From Acidimicrobiales bacterium (GTDB lineage Bacteria > Actinomycetota > Acidimicrobiia > Acidimicrobiales > Iamiaceae), in the NCBI GenBank assembly GCA_030447445.1, contig JAUJOW010000002.1:130208-194207 (forward strand): a stretch of 64,000 bases of DNA, in the 5' to 3' direction. The translations under genes were made by a program, and so were the position numbers. This document shows positions 19,076-28,215 of the stretch, piece by piece. The notes under the pieces were generated by a model that worked only from the letters and a program-made list of their open reading frames with translations, ran no database searches and was not told the DNA's origin. The first letter of the stretch is position 1, and every line of letters begins with the position of its first letter.

Positions 19076-20683
19076 ATGAGCGAGGCGGTCCAGCACAACC
19101 TGGCCGTCCTCCACGAGGCCGTGGCCGCCGCCGTCCCCCACCGCGAGTGCATCGTGTGGCGGGACCGGCGACTGACCTGGGCCGAGGTGACCGACCGGAC
19201 CCGTCGGCTGGCCGCCGTGCTCGGCCCGGGCCGGAGCGTCGACGGCTCGCCCGGCTCGCTCTCGCCTCACGCCCACGTCGCCCTCTACCTCACCAACGGC
19301 AACGAGTACCTGGAAGGGATGCTCGGAGCGATGAAGGCGCGGTGGGCAGCGGTCAACGTCAACCACCGCTACAGGGCCGGCGAGCTGGCCCACGTGCTCG
19401 GCGATGCCGACGCCGCCGCCGTGATCTACCACGGTCGCTTCGCCGCCACACTTGCCGCCGCCCTCCCCCGCCTCCCCCGGCTCCGGCGGCTCCTCCGGGT
19501 CGACGACGGCAGCGGCGACGACCTGCTCCCCGGGGCCGTGGACTACGAGGAGGCACTGGCCGCCGCCGATCCCACCCTCGTCTCCGTCCCCTGGTCGCCC
19601 GAGGACCGGTACCTCCTCTACACCGGCGGCACCACCGGCCACCCGAAGGGAGTGGTCTGGCGCCAGGCCGACTTCCTCGCCACCTGCCTGGGCGTCCGCG
19701 GCACCACCGGGGAGCTGGTCGACATCGCTCGCCGGGCCACCCTGCGGGCCCTGCCCGCCCCACCGTTCATGCACGGCGCCGCCCACTGGAACGCCATCAG
19801 CGCTTGGCTGGGCGGCGGCACGGTGGTCGTCCAGGACGTCACCCACCGCCTGGACGCCGCCGACGTGCTCGACACCTGCGAGCGCGAGGCCGTCACCTCG
19901 CTCCTCATCGTCGGCGATGCCTTCGCCCGGCCGCTGATCGACGAGCAACGGCGACGCCCCCGTGACCTGTCCGCCCTCCGCTTCGTCCTCACCGGCGGAG
20001 CCGTCCTCGGCGCCCCGGTCAAGGCCGCCCTGCTGGACCTGCTCACCGGGGCCCGGGTGGTCGACATCCTCGGCTCGTCGGAGACCGGCCGCCACGGGGT
20101 CACCACCACCGCATCGGCGGCCGAAGCCCGGACCGGGTGCTTCGCCCCTTCGGCCACGACCGTGGTGCTCTCGGGCGACCGGCGTCGGACCCTCGGTCCA
20201 GGAGATCCCGAGATCGGCTGGCTGGCCCAGCGAGGGAGGGTCCCCCTCGGCTACCTCGGCGACCCGGCGGCGACGGCGGCGACCTTCCCGGTCATCGACG
20301 GGGTCCGCTACGCCGTGGCCGGTGACCGGGCTCGGTTGTTGGCCGACGGCACCGTCGAGCTGCTCGGCCGCGACGCCGCCACCATCAACTCGGGCGGCGA
20401 GAAGATCTTCGCCGAGGAGGTGGAGCAGGCCATCCTCGCCCATCCCGCGGTGGCCGACGCCCTGGTGGTGGGACGTCCGAGCGAGCGCTTCGGCCACGAG
20501 GTCGTGGCCGTGGTCGCCCTGCGGGACGGAGCCGTCGCCACGGCCGAAGACCTGCGCTCCTCGTGCGCCGAGCACCTGGCCGGCTACAAGCTCCCCCGGG
20601 CCATCGTCTTCTGCGACGCGGTGCAGCGCAGCCCGAGCGGCAAGGCCGACTACGCCTGGGCCCGGGCCCAGACGACGAGATGA
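19076..20683 (+). CDS. AMP-dependent acyl-CoA synthetase
   Basis: LLYTGGTTGHPKGVVWRQADF; ILGSSETGRHG; TINSGGEKIFAEEVEQAILAHPAVADALVVGRP. Confidence 0.92.
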   Translation: MSEAVQHNLAVLHEAVAAAVPHRECIVWRDRRLTWAEVTDRTRRLAAVLGPGRSVDGSPGSLSPHAHVALYLTNGNEYLEGMLGAMKARWAAVNVNHRYRAGELAHVLGDADAAAVIYHGRFAATLAAALPRLPRLRRLLRVDDGSGDDLLPGAVDYEEALAAADPTLVSVPWSPEDRYLLYTGGTTGHPKGVVWRQADFLATCLGVRGTTGELVDIARRATLRALPAPPFMHGAAHWNAISAWLGGGTVVVQDVTHRLDAADVLDTCEREAVTSLLIVGDAFARPLIDEQRRRPRDLSALRFVLTGGAVLGAPVKAALLDLLTGARVVDILGSSETGRHGVTTTASAAEARTGCFAPSATTVVLSGDRRRTLGPGDPEIGWLAQRGRVPLGYLGDPAATAATFPVIDGVRYAVAGDRARLLADGTVELLGRDAATINSGGEKIFAEEVEQAILAHPAVADALVVGRPSERFGHEVVAVVALRDGAVATAEDLRSSCAEHLAGYKLPRAIVFCDAVQRSPSGKADYAWARAQTTR

Positions 20684-21591
20684 CCCGGGCCGGGGAGGAG
20701 CGGCGGCGGATCGTCCCCAGCCAGCCCATCGACCTGCCACTCACCCTCGGCCCGCTCCGCCGCGGCCGGGGCGACCCCACCATGCGCTTCGCCGTCGACG
20801 GCGTGTGGCGGGCCACCCGCACCCCCGACGGCGCCGCCACCGTGCAGCTCCGACCGGTCGGAGCCGAGATCGAGGCGACGGCCTGGGGGCCCGGAGCGGC
20901 CTGGGCGCTCCACCACGCCGGGGAGCTCGTCGGGGCCCACGACCAAGCTTCGGCCTTCCGTCCCTCCCACCCCCTGGTGGCCCGCCTGCATCGCCGACTG
21001 CCCGGCCTGCGCATCCCCCGGAGCCGGGCCCTGCTCGAGGCACTGGTCCCGTCGATCTGTGAGCAGAAGGTGACCGGTCTCGAGGCCCGGCGGTCCTGGT
21101 ACGGGATGGTGCGACGGTGGGGGGCGCCGGCCCCGGGTCCCGCCGACCTCCGGCTGCCCCCCGACCCCGCCCTGCTCGCCCGGCTCCCGTACTACGAGCT
21201 CCATCGTTGCAACGTCGAACGCAAGCGGGCCGACACCATCCGGCGGGTCTGTGCCCAGGCCGGACGGCTCGAGCCGCTCGTCCAGGCCCCCGTCGAGGTG
21301 GCCACGAACCGCCTCACGTCGGTGGCGGGGGTGGGGCCGTGGACGGCAGCCGAGGTGGGCCTCGTGGCCCTCGGCGACCCCGACGCGGTGAGCGTCGGCG
21401 ACTACCACCTCCCCCACCAGGTGTGCTTCGCCCTGGCCGGCGAGCCTCGAGGCAGCGATCAGCGCATGCTCGAGCTCCTCGCCCCCTTCGCCGGCCACCG
21501 CGCACGGGTGTGTCGCCTGTTGGTCCTGGCTGGCCTGGGCCCACCGCGGCGGGCACCACGCTCGGCTCCCCGGCGCATCGCCCGCATGTGA
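20680..21591 (+). CDS. DNA-3-methyladenine glycosylase II-like HhH-GPD protein (AlkA-type)
   Basis: LLEALVPSICEQKVTGLEARRSWYGMVRRWG; HhH-GPD LTSVAGVGPWTAAEVGLVALGDPDAVSVGDYHLPHQVCFAL; ATGA overlap with the upstream gene. Confidence 0.85.
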   Translation: MTRAGEERRRIVPSQPIDLPLTLGPLRRGRGDPTMRFAVDGVWRATRTPDGAATVQLRPVGAEIEATAWGPGAAWALHHAGELVGAHDQASAFRPSHPLVARLHRRLPGLRIPRSRALLEALVPSICEQKVTGLEARRSWYGMVRRWGAPAPGPADLRLPPDPALLARLPYYELHRCNVERKRADTIRRVCAQAGRLEPLVQAPVEVATNRLTSVAGVGPWTAAEVGLVALGDPDAVSVGDYHLPHQVCFALAGEPRGSDQRMLELLAPFAGHRARVCRLLVLAGLGPPRRAPRSAPRRIARM

Positions 21592-21664
21592 TCGTTCGGT
21601 CCTGCGGACAGCTTCGAAAACCGACGAATCGTTCGGTCCTGCGGACAGCTTCGAAAACCGACGA
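21591..21664. repeat. Two perfect tandem copies of a 37-bp unit
   Basis: ATCGTTCGGTCCTGCGGACAGCTTCGAAAACCGACGA at 21591-21627 and 21628-21664. Confidence 0.97.
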
Positions 21665-21726
21665 CCTCGCAATCCACAGGGTTGCCCCCTTCCTTCCCAC
21701 AGGTAGACCGCCGTAGCGTCTCGGTC

Positions 21727-21969
21727 ATGGCCATGTACGAGGTGACGATGAAGGACCGGACCGTCGAGCGGGTCCCCGAGGTCGACACCTACCAACAGGA
21801 AGGGACCATGACCACGTTCTTCCGCACCGGCGACGACCGCCGGACGATCGACTCGTGGAGCACCCGAGTGGCCAGCTACCGCACCGCCGAGCTGCTCGTC
21901 ATTCGCCGGCTGGACGAGCCCGCCGCCCGCGTCGGAGAGGTGACGGCCCTCCCCAAGCGCACCGCGTAA
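21727..21969 (+). CDS. small conserved hypothetical protein
   Basis: 80-aa ORF MAMYEVTMKDRTVERVPEVDTYQQEGTMTTFFRTGDDRRTIDSWSTRVASYRTAELLVIRRLDE; plausible codon usage, family unknown. Confidence 0.55.
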   Translation: MAMYEVTMKDRTVERVPEVDTYQQEGTMTTFFRTGDDRRTIDSWSTRVASYRTAELLVIRRLDEPAARVGEVTALPKRTA

Positions 21970-22012
21970 CATGTGCCGGCGCCAACTCCCGGGGCCGGGG
22001 CGCAACCCTTCG

Positions 22013-23506
22013 CTACTGGTTCCGTTCGTGGGTCCGACAGCGACCGAGCACGGCCTCGGCGGGCGAGCCGGTGTCGGCGAGGCGGGCGACACCGCGTAGC
22101 ACCTGGAGGTCGTCGGCATCCCACGCTCGTTCGGGGGCGTCGTTCACGTCGCGGGGCTCGGCGTTCCAGCACGCCGTCGGCTTCGACCACGCCCCCTGGG
22201 AGTGAACGGCCACGCTCACCGCGACCAGGGCCAGGGCGGCCGTCGCCAGGGCGCGGGGGCGCGCAGGGCTGGCCAGCACCTCCACCACCGGCAGGGCGAG
22301 CAGCACCAGCAGCGGCAACAGGTCGGCGGTGAAGCGGGGCCCGAAGGCGTGCCCGGCCCACCACTCCTCGGAGGTGGCCACCACCAGCAGGTGCAACAGA
22401 CAACCGGCGACGGCGGCCACGGTGAGCCCCTTGGGCAGCGGTCCCCGGTCCCGCATCCCCCATATCGCACCGAGCACGGCGAGGGCCACCACCGGTGAGA
22501 ACACCAGCAGGCCCCGATTGGGCGCCACCAGGCTGCCGAGCGCCCCTTCGGCCGCCGCCGACCAGTGCCCGATGCGGCCGCTGTCGTGGTACACGAGCAG
22601 GGGCTGGCCGAACGTGGCGAGGTTGACGGCGAGGAAGGGCACCAAGACGGCGACGGCGCCGACGGCGCACCACCCGAGCAGGCGACGGTGGGTCACGGTC
22701 ACCCACACGGCGAGCACCCCACCCAGCACCGCCATCGTGGGACGGACGGTGAACGCACCGGCCAGCGAGGCTCCGAGCACCAAGGCCAGCACGACCGGCC
22801 GTCCCCGGCCCATGGCCAGCCGAACCGCGGCCAGCACCGCCACCGACGCCAACAGCACCGCCGGCGTCTGGTTCCACAACGCTCGGCTGAGCGTCGACCA
22901 CGCCGGCGTGGCCAGGGCGACCACCAGGCCGACGGCGAACGCAGCCCGGCGGCGACGGCGGGCGGGCAACCGCTCCAACCCCTCCCACGCCGCCATCGAC
23001 AGGGCCAGCACGGCGAGGGCGGTGACGAGGGCGGCCGACGCCACCTGGGGCACGCCCATCTCCCCCGATGTGATCATCTCGTCCACGTCGGCGGCATCGA
23101 CGCCGACGGCGCCCAGCAGCTCGAGCCCGGCGACCGCCGGCATGGCGAAGAGTGCGGAGGTCCACGGGAAGTAGTCGTAGAGCAGGGCGCTCGGCCCCTC
23201 GTCACCCTGCCGGTAGTCACGGACGAACCGGAGCTCGCGGCCGGGCTCGTCGATCACCACGTAGTGGCCTTCGAGGGCGGCCCGGGGGTACTCGTCGAGC
23301 CCGAGGTCGTGGTGCAACAGCATGCTCTGGGCCGTGGGCACCGCCAGGTAGGAGTCGGCGTTGGTGACCACGGGGCTGGTGACGAACACCGCCAGGACCA
23401 ACGCGAAGAGCGCGCCCCGGGAACGGCGGAGGCGACGACCGGCCTCGCGCTCCCCGTCTGGGTCGACCTCGGCCGCGTCCGGGACCGTCGCCTCCGTGGT
23501 CGCCAA
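22013..23506 (-). CDS. polytopic membrane protein, GT-C glycosyltransferase-like
   Basis: 497 aa, many hydrophobic segments; ALWNQTPAVLLASVAVLAAVRL, SLVAPNRGLLVFSPVVALAVLGAIWG. Confidence 0.75.
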   Translation of the reverse strand: MATTEATVPDAAEVDPDGEREAGRRLRRSRGALFALVLAVFVTSPVVTNADSYLAVPTAQSMLLHHDLGLDEYPRAALEGHYVVIDEPGRELRFVRDYRQGDEGPSALLYDYFPWTSALFAMPAVAGLELLGAVGVDAADVDEMITSGEMGVPQVASAALVTALAVLALSMAAWEGLERLPARRRRRAAFAVGLVVALATPAWSTLSRALWNQTPAVLLASVAVLAAVRLAMGRGRPVVLALVLGASLAGAFTVRPTMAVLGGVLAVWVTVTHRRLLGWCAVGAVAVLVPFLAVNLATFGQPLLVYHDSGRIGHWSAAAEGALGSLVAPNRGLLVFSPVVALAVLGAIWGMRDRGPLPKGLTVAAVAGCLLHLLVVATSEEWWAGHAFGPRFTADLLPLLVLLALPVVEVLASPARPRALATAALALVAVSVAVHSQGAWSKPTACWNAEPRDVNDAPERAWDADDLQVLRGVARLADTGSPAEAVLGRCRTHERNQ

Positions 23507-23686
23507 GCTGTGTCCCCTACCGTTGCCAGGTGAGCGCAGGCGACGCTAGCTGGAGTTTGCCCGCGTCCGGCACGGCATGGGTGTGATGGTCAGGATCATG
23601 CCGATCGCAACCAATGGGACCCCACTACTCTCCAAGGTCGCGTTCAGGAAGAGGTCGTGGCCGAGCCGGCCGGGAAGCGGACAGCC

Positions 23687-25348
23687 CTAGTCCCGGGGCG
23701 GGGGCTGCGCCGGGAAGCGGGCCACTGAGGCGCGCTCGAAGAACGGGCCTTCCTCCCTGATCACCCGACCCCACGGGCGCTCCTGTTCGACGCGGTCGAG
23801 CAGCCGCTCACAGGAGAGGAGGTGGGTGCGGTAGCCGTCGGCAGAGACGACCCATATCTGGCGACCGGCGGAGCGGGAGAGGAGCTCGTCGCCGAAGTCG
23901 CTCGGCGCCACGGCGTCGGTCCGGTCCTGGTAGTCAACCCAGTCGACCCGCTTTGGGCTGTCGAAGCGGGGATAGGTGACGAGCTCGATGTCGTCGGACA
24001 ACGCCCGGTCCAGGGCCGGGCCAAGCTGGTCGGGGCAGGTGACGACGAGGTCGTCCCCGCTGGCCCGCGCCTCGATGGCCTCGGCCAGCTGGCCGGCCTG
24101 GGTCCGCTCGGTGACCACGTTGCGCACCCCGCCGATGAACCCGAGCGTGAGGACGCCGGCCAGGACGAGGCGGAAGGCCAGCCGGCCGGAGAACCGTGAG
24201 GCGCCCAGAGCGGCGAGGGCGAGCACGAACGGCACCAGGACGGCCAGGTAGCGGGTGGCGAAGGTCGAGGCCGTGGCGTACCCCATGGCGACGGCGACGG
24301 CCAGGGTCAGCGCGATGATGACGGCGGGCCGGCGGGCCTCGGGCCGCGTCGTCAGGTCGAGCTCGATGCGGTCGTCGGCCACGGGCCGGCCGAACACCGC
24401 CAACAGCAGCAGCACGAACAGCACCATGCCGAGGAGGACGGCCTCAGGCTCCGGCCCACCCCCCAGGTCGGCCAACGAGTTGGTGACCACCTGGGTGGGT
24501 CGCACGGGCAGGGCCCAGGGCGTGCCGGTGCGGTTCGACTGGTAGACGAGGCTCGGCACCCACGGCAGGAACAGCAACGATCCGCCCACGAGGGCGGCTA
24601 GCACGGCCAAGGTGTTGCGACGCTCGACGGCCCGGCCGGCCCGAGCGGTCCGCAACAGGCGCCACAACAGTGCGAGGCCGGCGGCGCCGAACAGCCACAT
24701 GGCCCAGTAGTGGGTGAGCAGGAGCGCTCCCGTGAGCAGCCCGAGCCCCAGGAGGCGAACCGGGTTGGGCCGCTCCAAGGCATCGTCGGCCACCAGCCAG
24801 GCGCCGACCGCCAGCACCATCGCCATGGCGTACATGCGGGTCTCGGTGCTGTAGCGGATGACGTAGGGCGACAGCGACACCAACGCCACCGCCGCCACCG
24901 CCGCCCGGCGTCCCCCGAGGCGACCACCGGCGATCCACATGAAGGGCAGGAGCGCCACCCCGAACACCCCCGAGAAGGCCCGGACGGCGACGTCACCCTC
25001 ACCGAAGACCTCCATCCACCCGTGCAGCAGCAGGTAGTAGAGGGGCGGGTGGCCGTCGTGGCGCAACGCCTCGGGGATGTCACCGAGGGGCAGGCGGGCG
25101 ATGTTGACGCTCAGCGCCTCGTCGAGCCACAGCGGCGACTTGGCCACGAAACGGAGGACGAGGCCGGCGGCCACGACCACGGCGAGGGCCAGCCCGTCGA
25201 GCCATCGAGGCCAGCGCGGCGGCGGAGGAACCGGGCGGGCGGCGGCCGGGACCGGCTCGGAGGCCGAGGCGGAGGCGGCGTCGCTCTCGACGCTGGTCGC
25301 GGACACGACGGGCGACTCTAGCCACGGGCGCACCGCCGGCCGTGGCAT
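23687..25348 (-). CDS. GT39-like (dolichyl-phosphate-mannose-protein mannosyltransferase-type) membrane glycosyltransferase
   Basis: FVAKSPLWLDEALSVNIARLPLGDIPEALRHDGHPPLYYLLLHGWMEVFGEGDVAVRAFSG - typical N-terminal DE loop. Confidence 0.85.
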   Translation of the reverse strand: MPRPAVRPWLESPVVSATSVESDAASASASEPVPAAARPVPPPPRWPRWLDGLALAVVVAAGLVLRFVAKSPLWLDEALSVNIARLPLGDIPEALRHDGHPPLYYLLLHGWMEVFGEGDVAVRAFSGVFGVALLPFMWIAGGRLGGRRAAVAAVALVSLSPYVIRYSTETRMYAMAMVLAVGAWLVADDALERPNPVRLLGLGLLTGALLLTHYWAMWLFGAAGLALLWRLLRTARAGRAVERRNTLAVLAALVGGSLLFLPWVPSLVYQSNRTGTPWALPVRPTQVVTNSLADLGGGPEPEAVLLGMVLFVLLLLAVFGRPVADDRIELDLTTRPEARRPAVIIALTLAVAVAMGYATASTFATRYLAVLVPFVLALAALGASRFSGRLAFRLVLAGVLTLGFIGGVRNVVTERTQAGQLAEAIEARASGDDLVVTCPDQLGPALDRALSDDIELVTYPRFDSPKRVDWVDYQDRTDAVAPSDFGDELLSRSAGRQIWVVSADGYRTHLLSCERLLDRVEQERPWGRVIREEGPFFERASVARFPAQPPPRD

Positions 25349-25359
25349 GCCAGCGGCTA

Positions 25360-26610
25360 TCAGCGGCGCTTCTGCCAGCGCTGCAGCGGGCGTTCCAGGG
25401 CGAAGTAGCTGACGGCGGCGCAGGCGAGGCCGGCGCCGAAGCCCACGGCCAGCAACATGGCCAGGTTGGTGGCCCCCGGCGGTGTGTCGAGCCAGCCGGG
25501 CACCTCCTTCATCCAGTCGTTGTGCCACAGGTACAACCCGTAGGACACCATGCCCACGGCCACCACCGGAGGCCACCGCAACGTCCGTCGGATCAGGCCG
25601 GCCCCCTGGTCACCGAACACGGCGGGCACGAGGAGGGCCACCCCGATGGCCCCGAAGACCAGTTGCCGCTGCTGCCAGGTGAACCCCACGTGGCCCACTC
25701 TGAACGGTGGTGGGCCGACCCGGTAGGCGTACCAGGCGAAGAGGGCGAGGGCGCCGCCCCACCACAGCGCCGGCCACCGGCCGGCACCCTCGGCCAGGGA
25801 CCGCCGCAGCAGCCCCCGCTCGACGCCGAGGCTGACCACGGCCACCCCCATGCCGAGCGCGAAGAGGTCGATGTTGTTGGGCAGCCAGGTGAACGAGACG
25901 GCCCGCATGGTGACGTCGGGCTCGGACCAGATGCGATCCGACGCGCTGAACGCCGCCCGGGAGAAGTAGCCGGCGGCGATGAGGACGGCGACCCCGACGA
26001 GCTCGGCCGACAGCGCCGCCGCCCCCGGGCGTCGACCGGCGAAACGGGCCACGACGGCGGCCCACACCGGCACGAGCAGGTAGAAGGCCATCTCGGTGCC
26101 GAGGCTCCAGGCCTGCACGATCCCCTCGAAGATCAGTTGGGCGTCGTAGATGTGCACGAAGGTGTAGAACCGCCACGCTCGGGACCACGGCCCCAGGTCG
26201 ATGACCCCGAGGGCCCAGAACACGCTCAGCGCCAGCCAGTAGGCAGGCACGATCCGCACGATGCGGCGGCGCAGGTACGTGCCGAGTGGCGTGGTGGGGG
26301 TGCCGTCGATGTGGGCCCGGGCGAAGGGCCGGTAGATCAAGAACCCGGACAGCACGAAGAAGATGGCCACGCCGAGGTCCATGACCGCCGCCGGCGTGAC
26401 GAAGGTCGGCGCCCGGGACGGGCCGGCCAGGGCGACGGCGTGGTGCACCACCACCAGCGAAGCGGCCAGGGCCCGGAGGCCCTCGAAGCAGGGGAAGTAG
26501 GTGGCGGTCGTGGCCGGGGTGACGGCACCGGCCACCCGGGGCGCCGGCGCGGTCGACGCTCCTACCGATCGCTTCCCCATGTCCGGGGGAGCGTACTCGG
26601 GACCCTGCAT
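25360..26610 (-). CDS. acyltransferase 3 (OafA/YrhL-type) membrane protein
   Basis: FEGLRALAASLVVVHHAVAL; DLGVAIFFVLSGFLIYRPFARAH; YLRRRIVRIVPAYWLAL; AWSLGTEMAFYLLVPVWA. Confidence 0.9.
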   Translation of the reverse strand: MQGPEYAPPDMGKRSVGASTAPAPRVAGAVTPATTATYFPCFEGLRALAASLVVVHHAVALAGPSRAPTFVTPAAVMDLGVAIFFVLSGFLIYRPFARAHIDGTPTTPLGTYLRRRIVRIVPAYWLALSVFWALGVIDLGPWSRAWRFYTFVHIYDAQLIFEGIVQAWSLGTEMAFYLLVPVWAAVVARFAGRRPGAAALSAELVGVAVLIAAGYFSRAAFSASDRIWSEPDVTMRAVSFTWLPNNIDLFALGMGVAVVSLGVERGLLRRSLAEGAGRWPALWWGGALALFAWYAYRVGPPPFRVGHVGFTWQQRQLVFGAIGVALLVPAVFGDQGAGLIRRTLRWPPVVAVGMVSYGLYLWHNDWMKEVPGWLDTPPGATNLAMLLAVGFGAGLACAAVSYFALERPLQRWQKRR

Positions 26611-26649
26611 GTGACCGATCGTCGGGCGCCCGTGCCACACTCGTCCGTC

Positions 26650-28215
26650 ATGCCCGATCAACCTGTCCCCTCCGCCGGGTCCGGTCGAGACCACGACGTC
26701 CTCGTCATCGGCGCGGGACCGGCCGGCCTCACCGCCGCCTTCTGCCTGCACAAGTACGGTGTGGCCTCGACCATCCTGGAGGCCGACGACGTGGTGGGCG
26801 GGATCAGCCGCACCGCCGAACGGGACGGGTGGCGGTTCGACATCGGCGGGCACCGGTTCTTCACCAAGGTGCCCCAGGTGGAGGCGCTCTGGCACGAGAT
26901 CCTGCCGGACGAGGACTTCCTGATGCGTCCCCGCATGAGCCGGATCTTCTACGACGGCAAGTTCTTCGACTACCCGCTGAAGGCCACCAACGCCCTGCGC
27001 AACCTCGGCCTCCTCGAAGCGGTTCGGTGCGTGGCCTCCTACGGCTGGGTGCGGGTGCGCCCGCCGAAGGACCAGACCCACTTCGAGGGGTGGGTGGCGG
27101 GCCGCTTCGGCTGGCGCCTCTACCGCACCTTCTTCAAGACCTACACCGAGAAGGTCTGGGGGATCCCGACCACCGAGATCCAGGCCGACTGGGCGGCCCA
27201 GCGCATCAAGGACCTGTCCCTCTCCAAGGCCATCGCCGACGCCGTGCTGCCCAAGCGCGGCAACCAGCCCCAGATCACCTCGCTGATCGACAAGTTCCAG
27301 TACCCCAAGTACGGCCCCGGGATGATGTGGGAGGTGTGCCGCGACAAGGTCGAGGCCCAAGGCTCCAAGGTGCTCATGAACAGCCCGGTCTCGGGGATCC
27401 GCCACCGTGACGGCCGAGCCGTGGCCGTCGTCTCCCGGTCGGCGGAGGGGGCCACCACCGAGTACCCCTGCACCGACGTGATCTCGTCGATGCCGATCAG
27501 CTCCCTCGTCTGCGCCATGGACCCGCCGGCCCCTCCCGAGGTGCGACGAGCGGCCGAGGGCCTGTCGTTCCGGGACTTCCTCACCGTGGCACTGGTGGTC
27601 CCCGAGTCCGAGGTGCCCTGGGACGACAACTGGATCTACATCCACTCCCCCGAGGTCCAGGTCGGGCGCATCCAGAACTTCGGGTCCTGGTCGCCGTACC
27701 TGGTCAAGGAGGGACGCAACGTGCTCGGCCTCGAGTACTTCGTGTTCGAGGGCGACCGGACGTGGACCTCACCCGACGAGGACCTCGTGGCCCTGGCCAA
27801 GCGCGAGCTGGCCGCCATCGGCCTGGTCGATCCCGACGAGGTGGAGGCCGGTTACGTGGTGCGGATGCCCAAGGCCTATCCCACCTACGACGAGACCTAC
27901 CGGACCAACGTGGACGTGCTGCGGGGCTGGTTGGCCGCCAACGTGGCCAACGTCCACCCGGTGGGCCGCAACGGCATGTTCCGGTACAACAACCAGGACC
28001 ACTCGATGTTCACGGCCATGCTCACCGTGGAGAACATCTGCACGGGTGCCAGCCACGAGATCTGGGCCGTCAACGTCGAGGAGGAGTACCACGAGGAGTC
28101 CGAGGGCGTGGGCCCCGAGGATGCCGGGCTCGACGACGCCAAGGGCACCGGTCGCGATGCCCCGGTGCTCCCCCGCTCCGCAGTCGACGAGGCCCGCCGC
28201 CGCCGGTCAGGCTGA
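26650..28215 (+). CDS. NAD(P)/FAD-dependent oxidoreductase (UDP-galactopyranose mutase/amine-oxidase-like)
   Basis: DVLVIGAGPAGLTAAFCLHKYGVASTILEADDVVGGISRTAERDGWRFDIGGHRFFTK; FYDGKFFDYPLKATNALRNLG; IQADWAAQRIKDLSL. Confidence 0.9.
   Translation: MPDQPVPSAGSGRDHDVLVIGAGPAGLTAAFCLHKYGVASTILEADDVVGGISRTAERDGWRFDIGGHRFFTKVPQVEALWHEILPDEDFLMRPRMSRIFYDGKFFDYPLKATNALRNLGLLEAVRCVASYGWVRVRPPKDQTHFEGWVAGRFGWRLYRTFFKTYTEKVWGIPTTEIQADWAAQRIKDLSLSKAIADAVLPKRGNQPQITSLIDKFQYPKYGPGMMWEVCRDKVEAQGSKVLMNSPVSGIRHRDGRAVAVVSRSAEGATTEYPCTDVISSMPISSLVCAMDPPAPPEVRRAAEGLSFRDFLTVALVVPESEVPWDDNWIYIHSPEVQVGRIQNFGSWSPYLVKEGRNVLGLEYFVFEGDRTWTSPDEDLVALAKRELAAIGLVDPDEVEAGYVVRMPKAYPTYDETYRTNVDVLRGWLAANVANVHPVGRNGMFRYNNQDHSMFTAMLTVENICTGASHEIWAVNVEEEYHEESEGVGPEDAGLDDAKGTGRDAPVLPRSAVDEARRRRSG

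Noticed and set aside
18749-20740. 663-aa minus-strand ORF
   Set aside because: Antisense to the acyl-CoA synthetase; no recognisable motif.
21591-21664. CRISPR array
   Set aside because: Only two copies directly abutting, no spacers, no cas genes in the window.
25342-26649. N-terminal 436 aa of the plus-strand ORF 25342-28215
   Set aside because: Antisense to the acyltransferase-3 gene; the FAD oxidoreductase starts at ATG 26650.
26611-27645. N-terminal part of the minus-strand ORF 25360-27645
   Set aside because: Antisense to the FAD oxidoreductase; the AT3 protein starts at 26610 or 26580.
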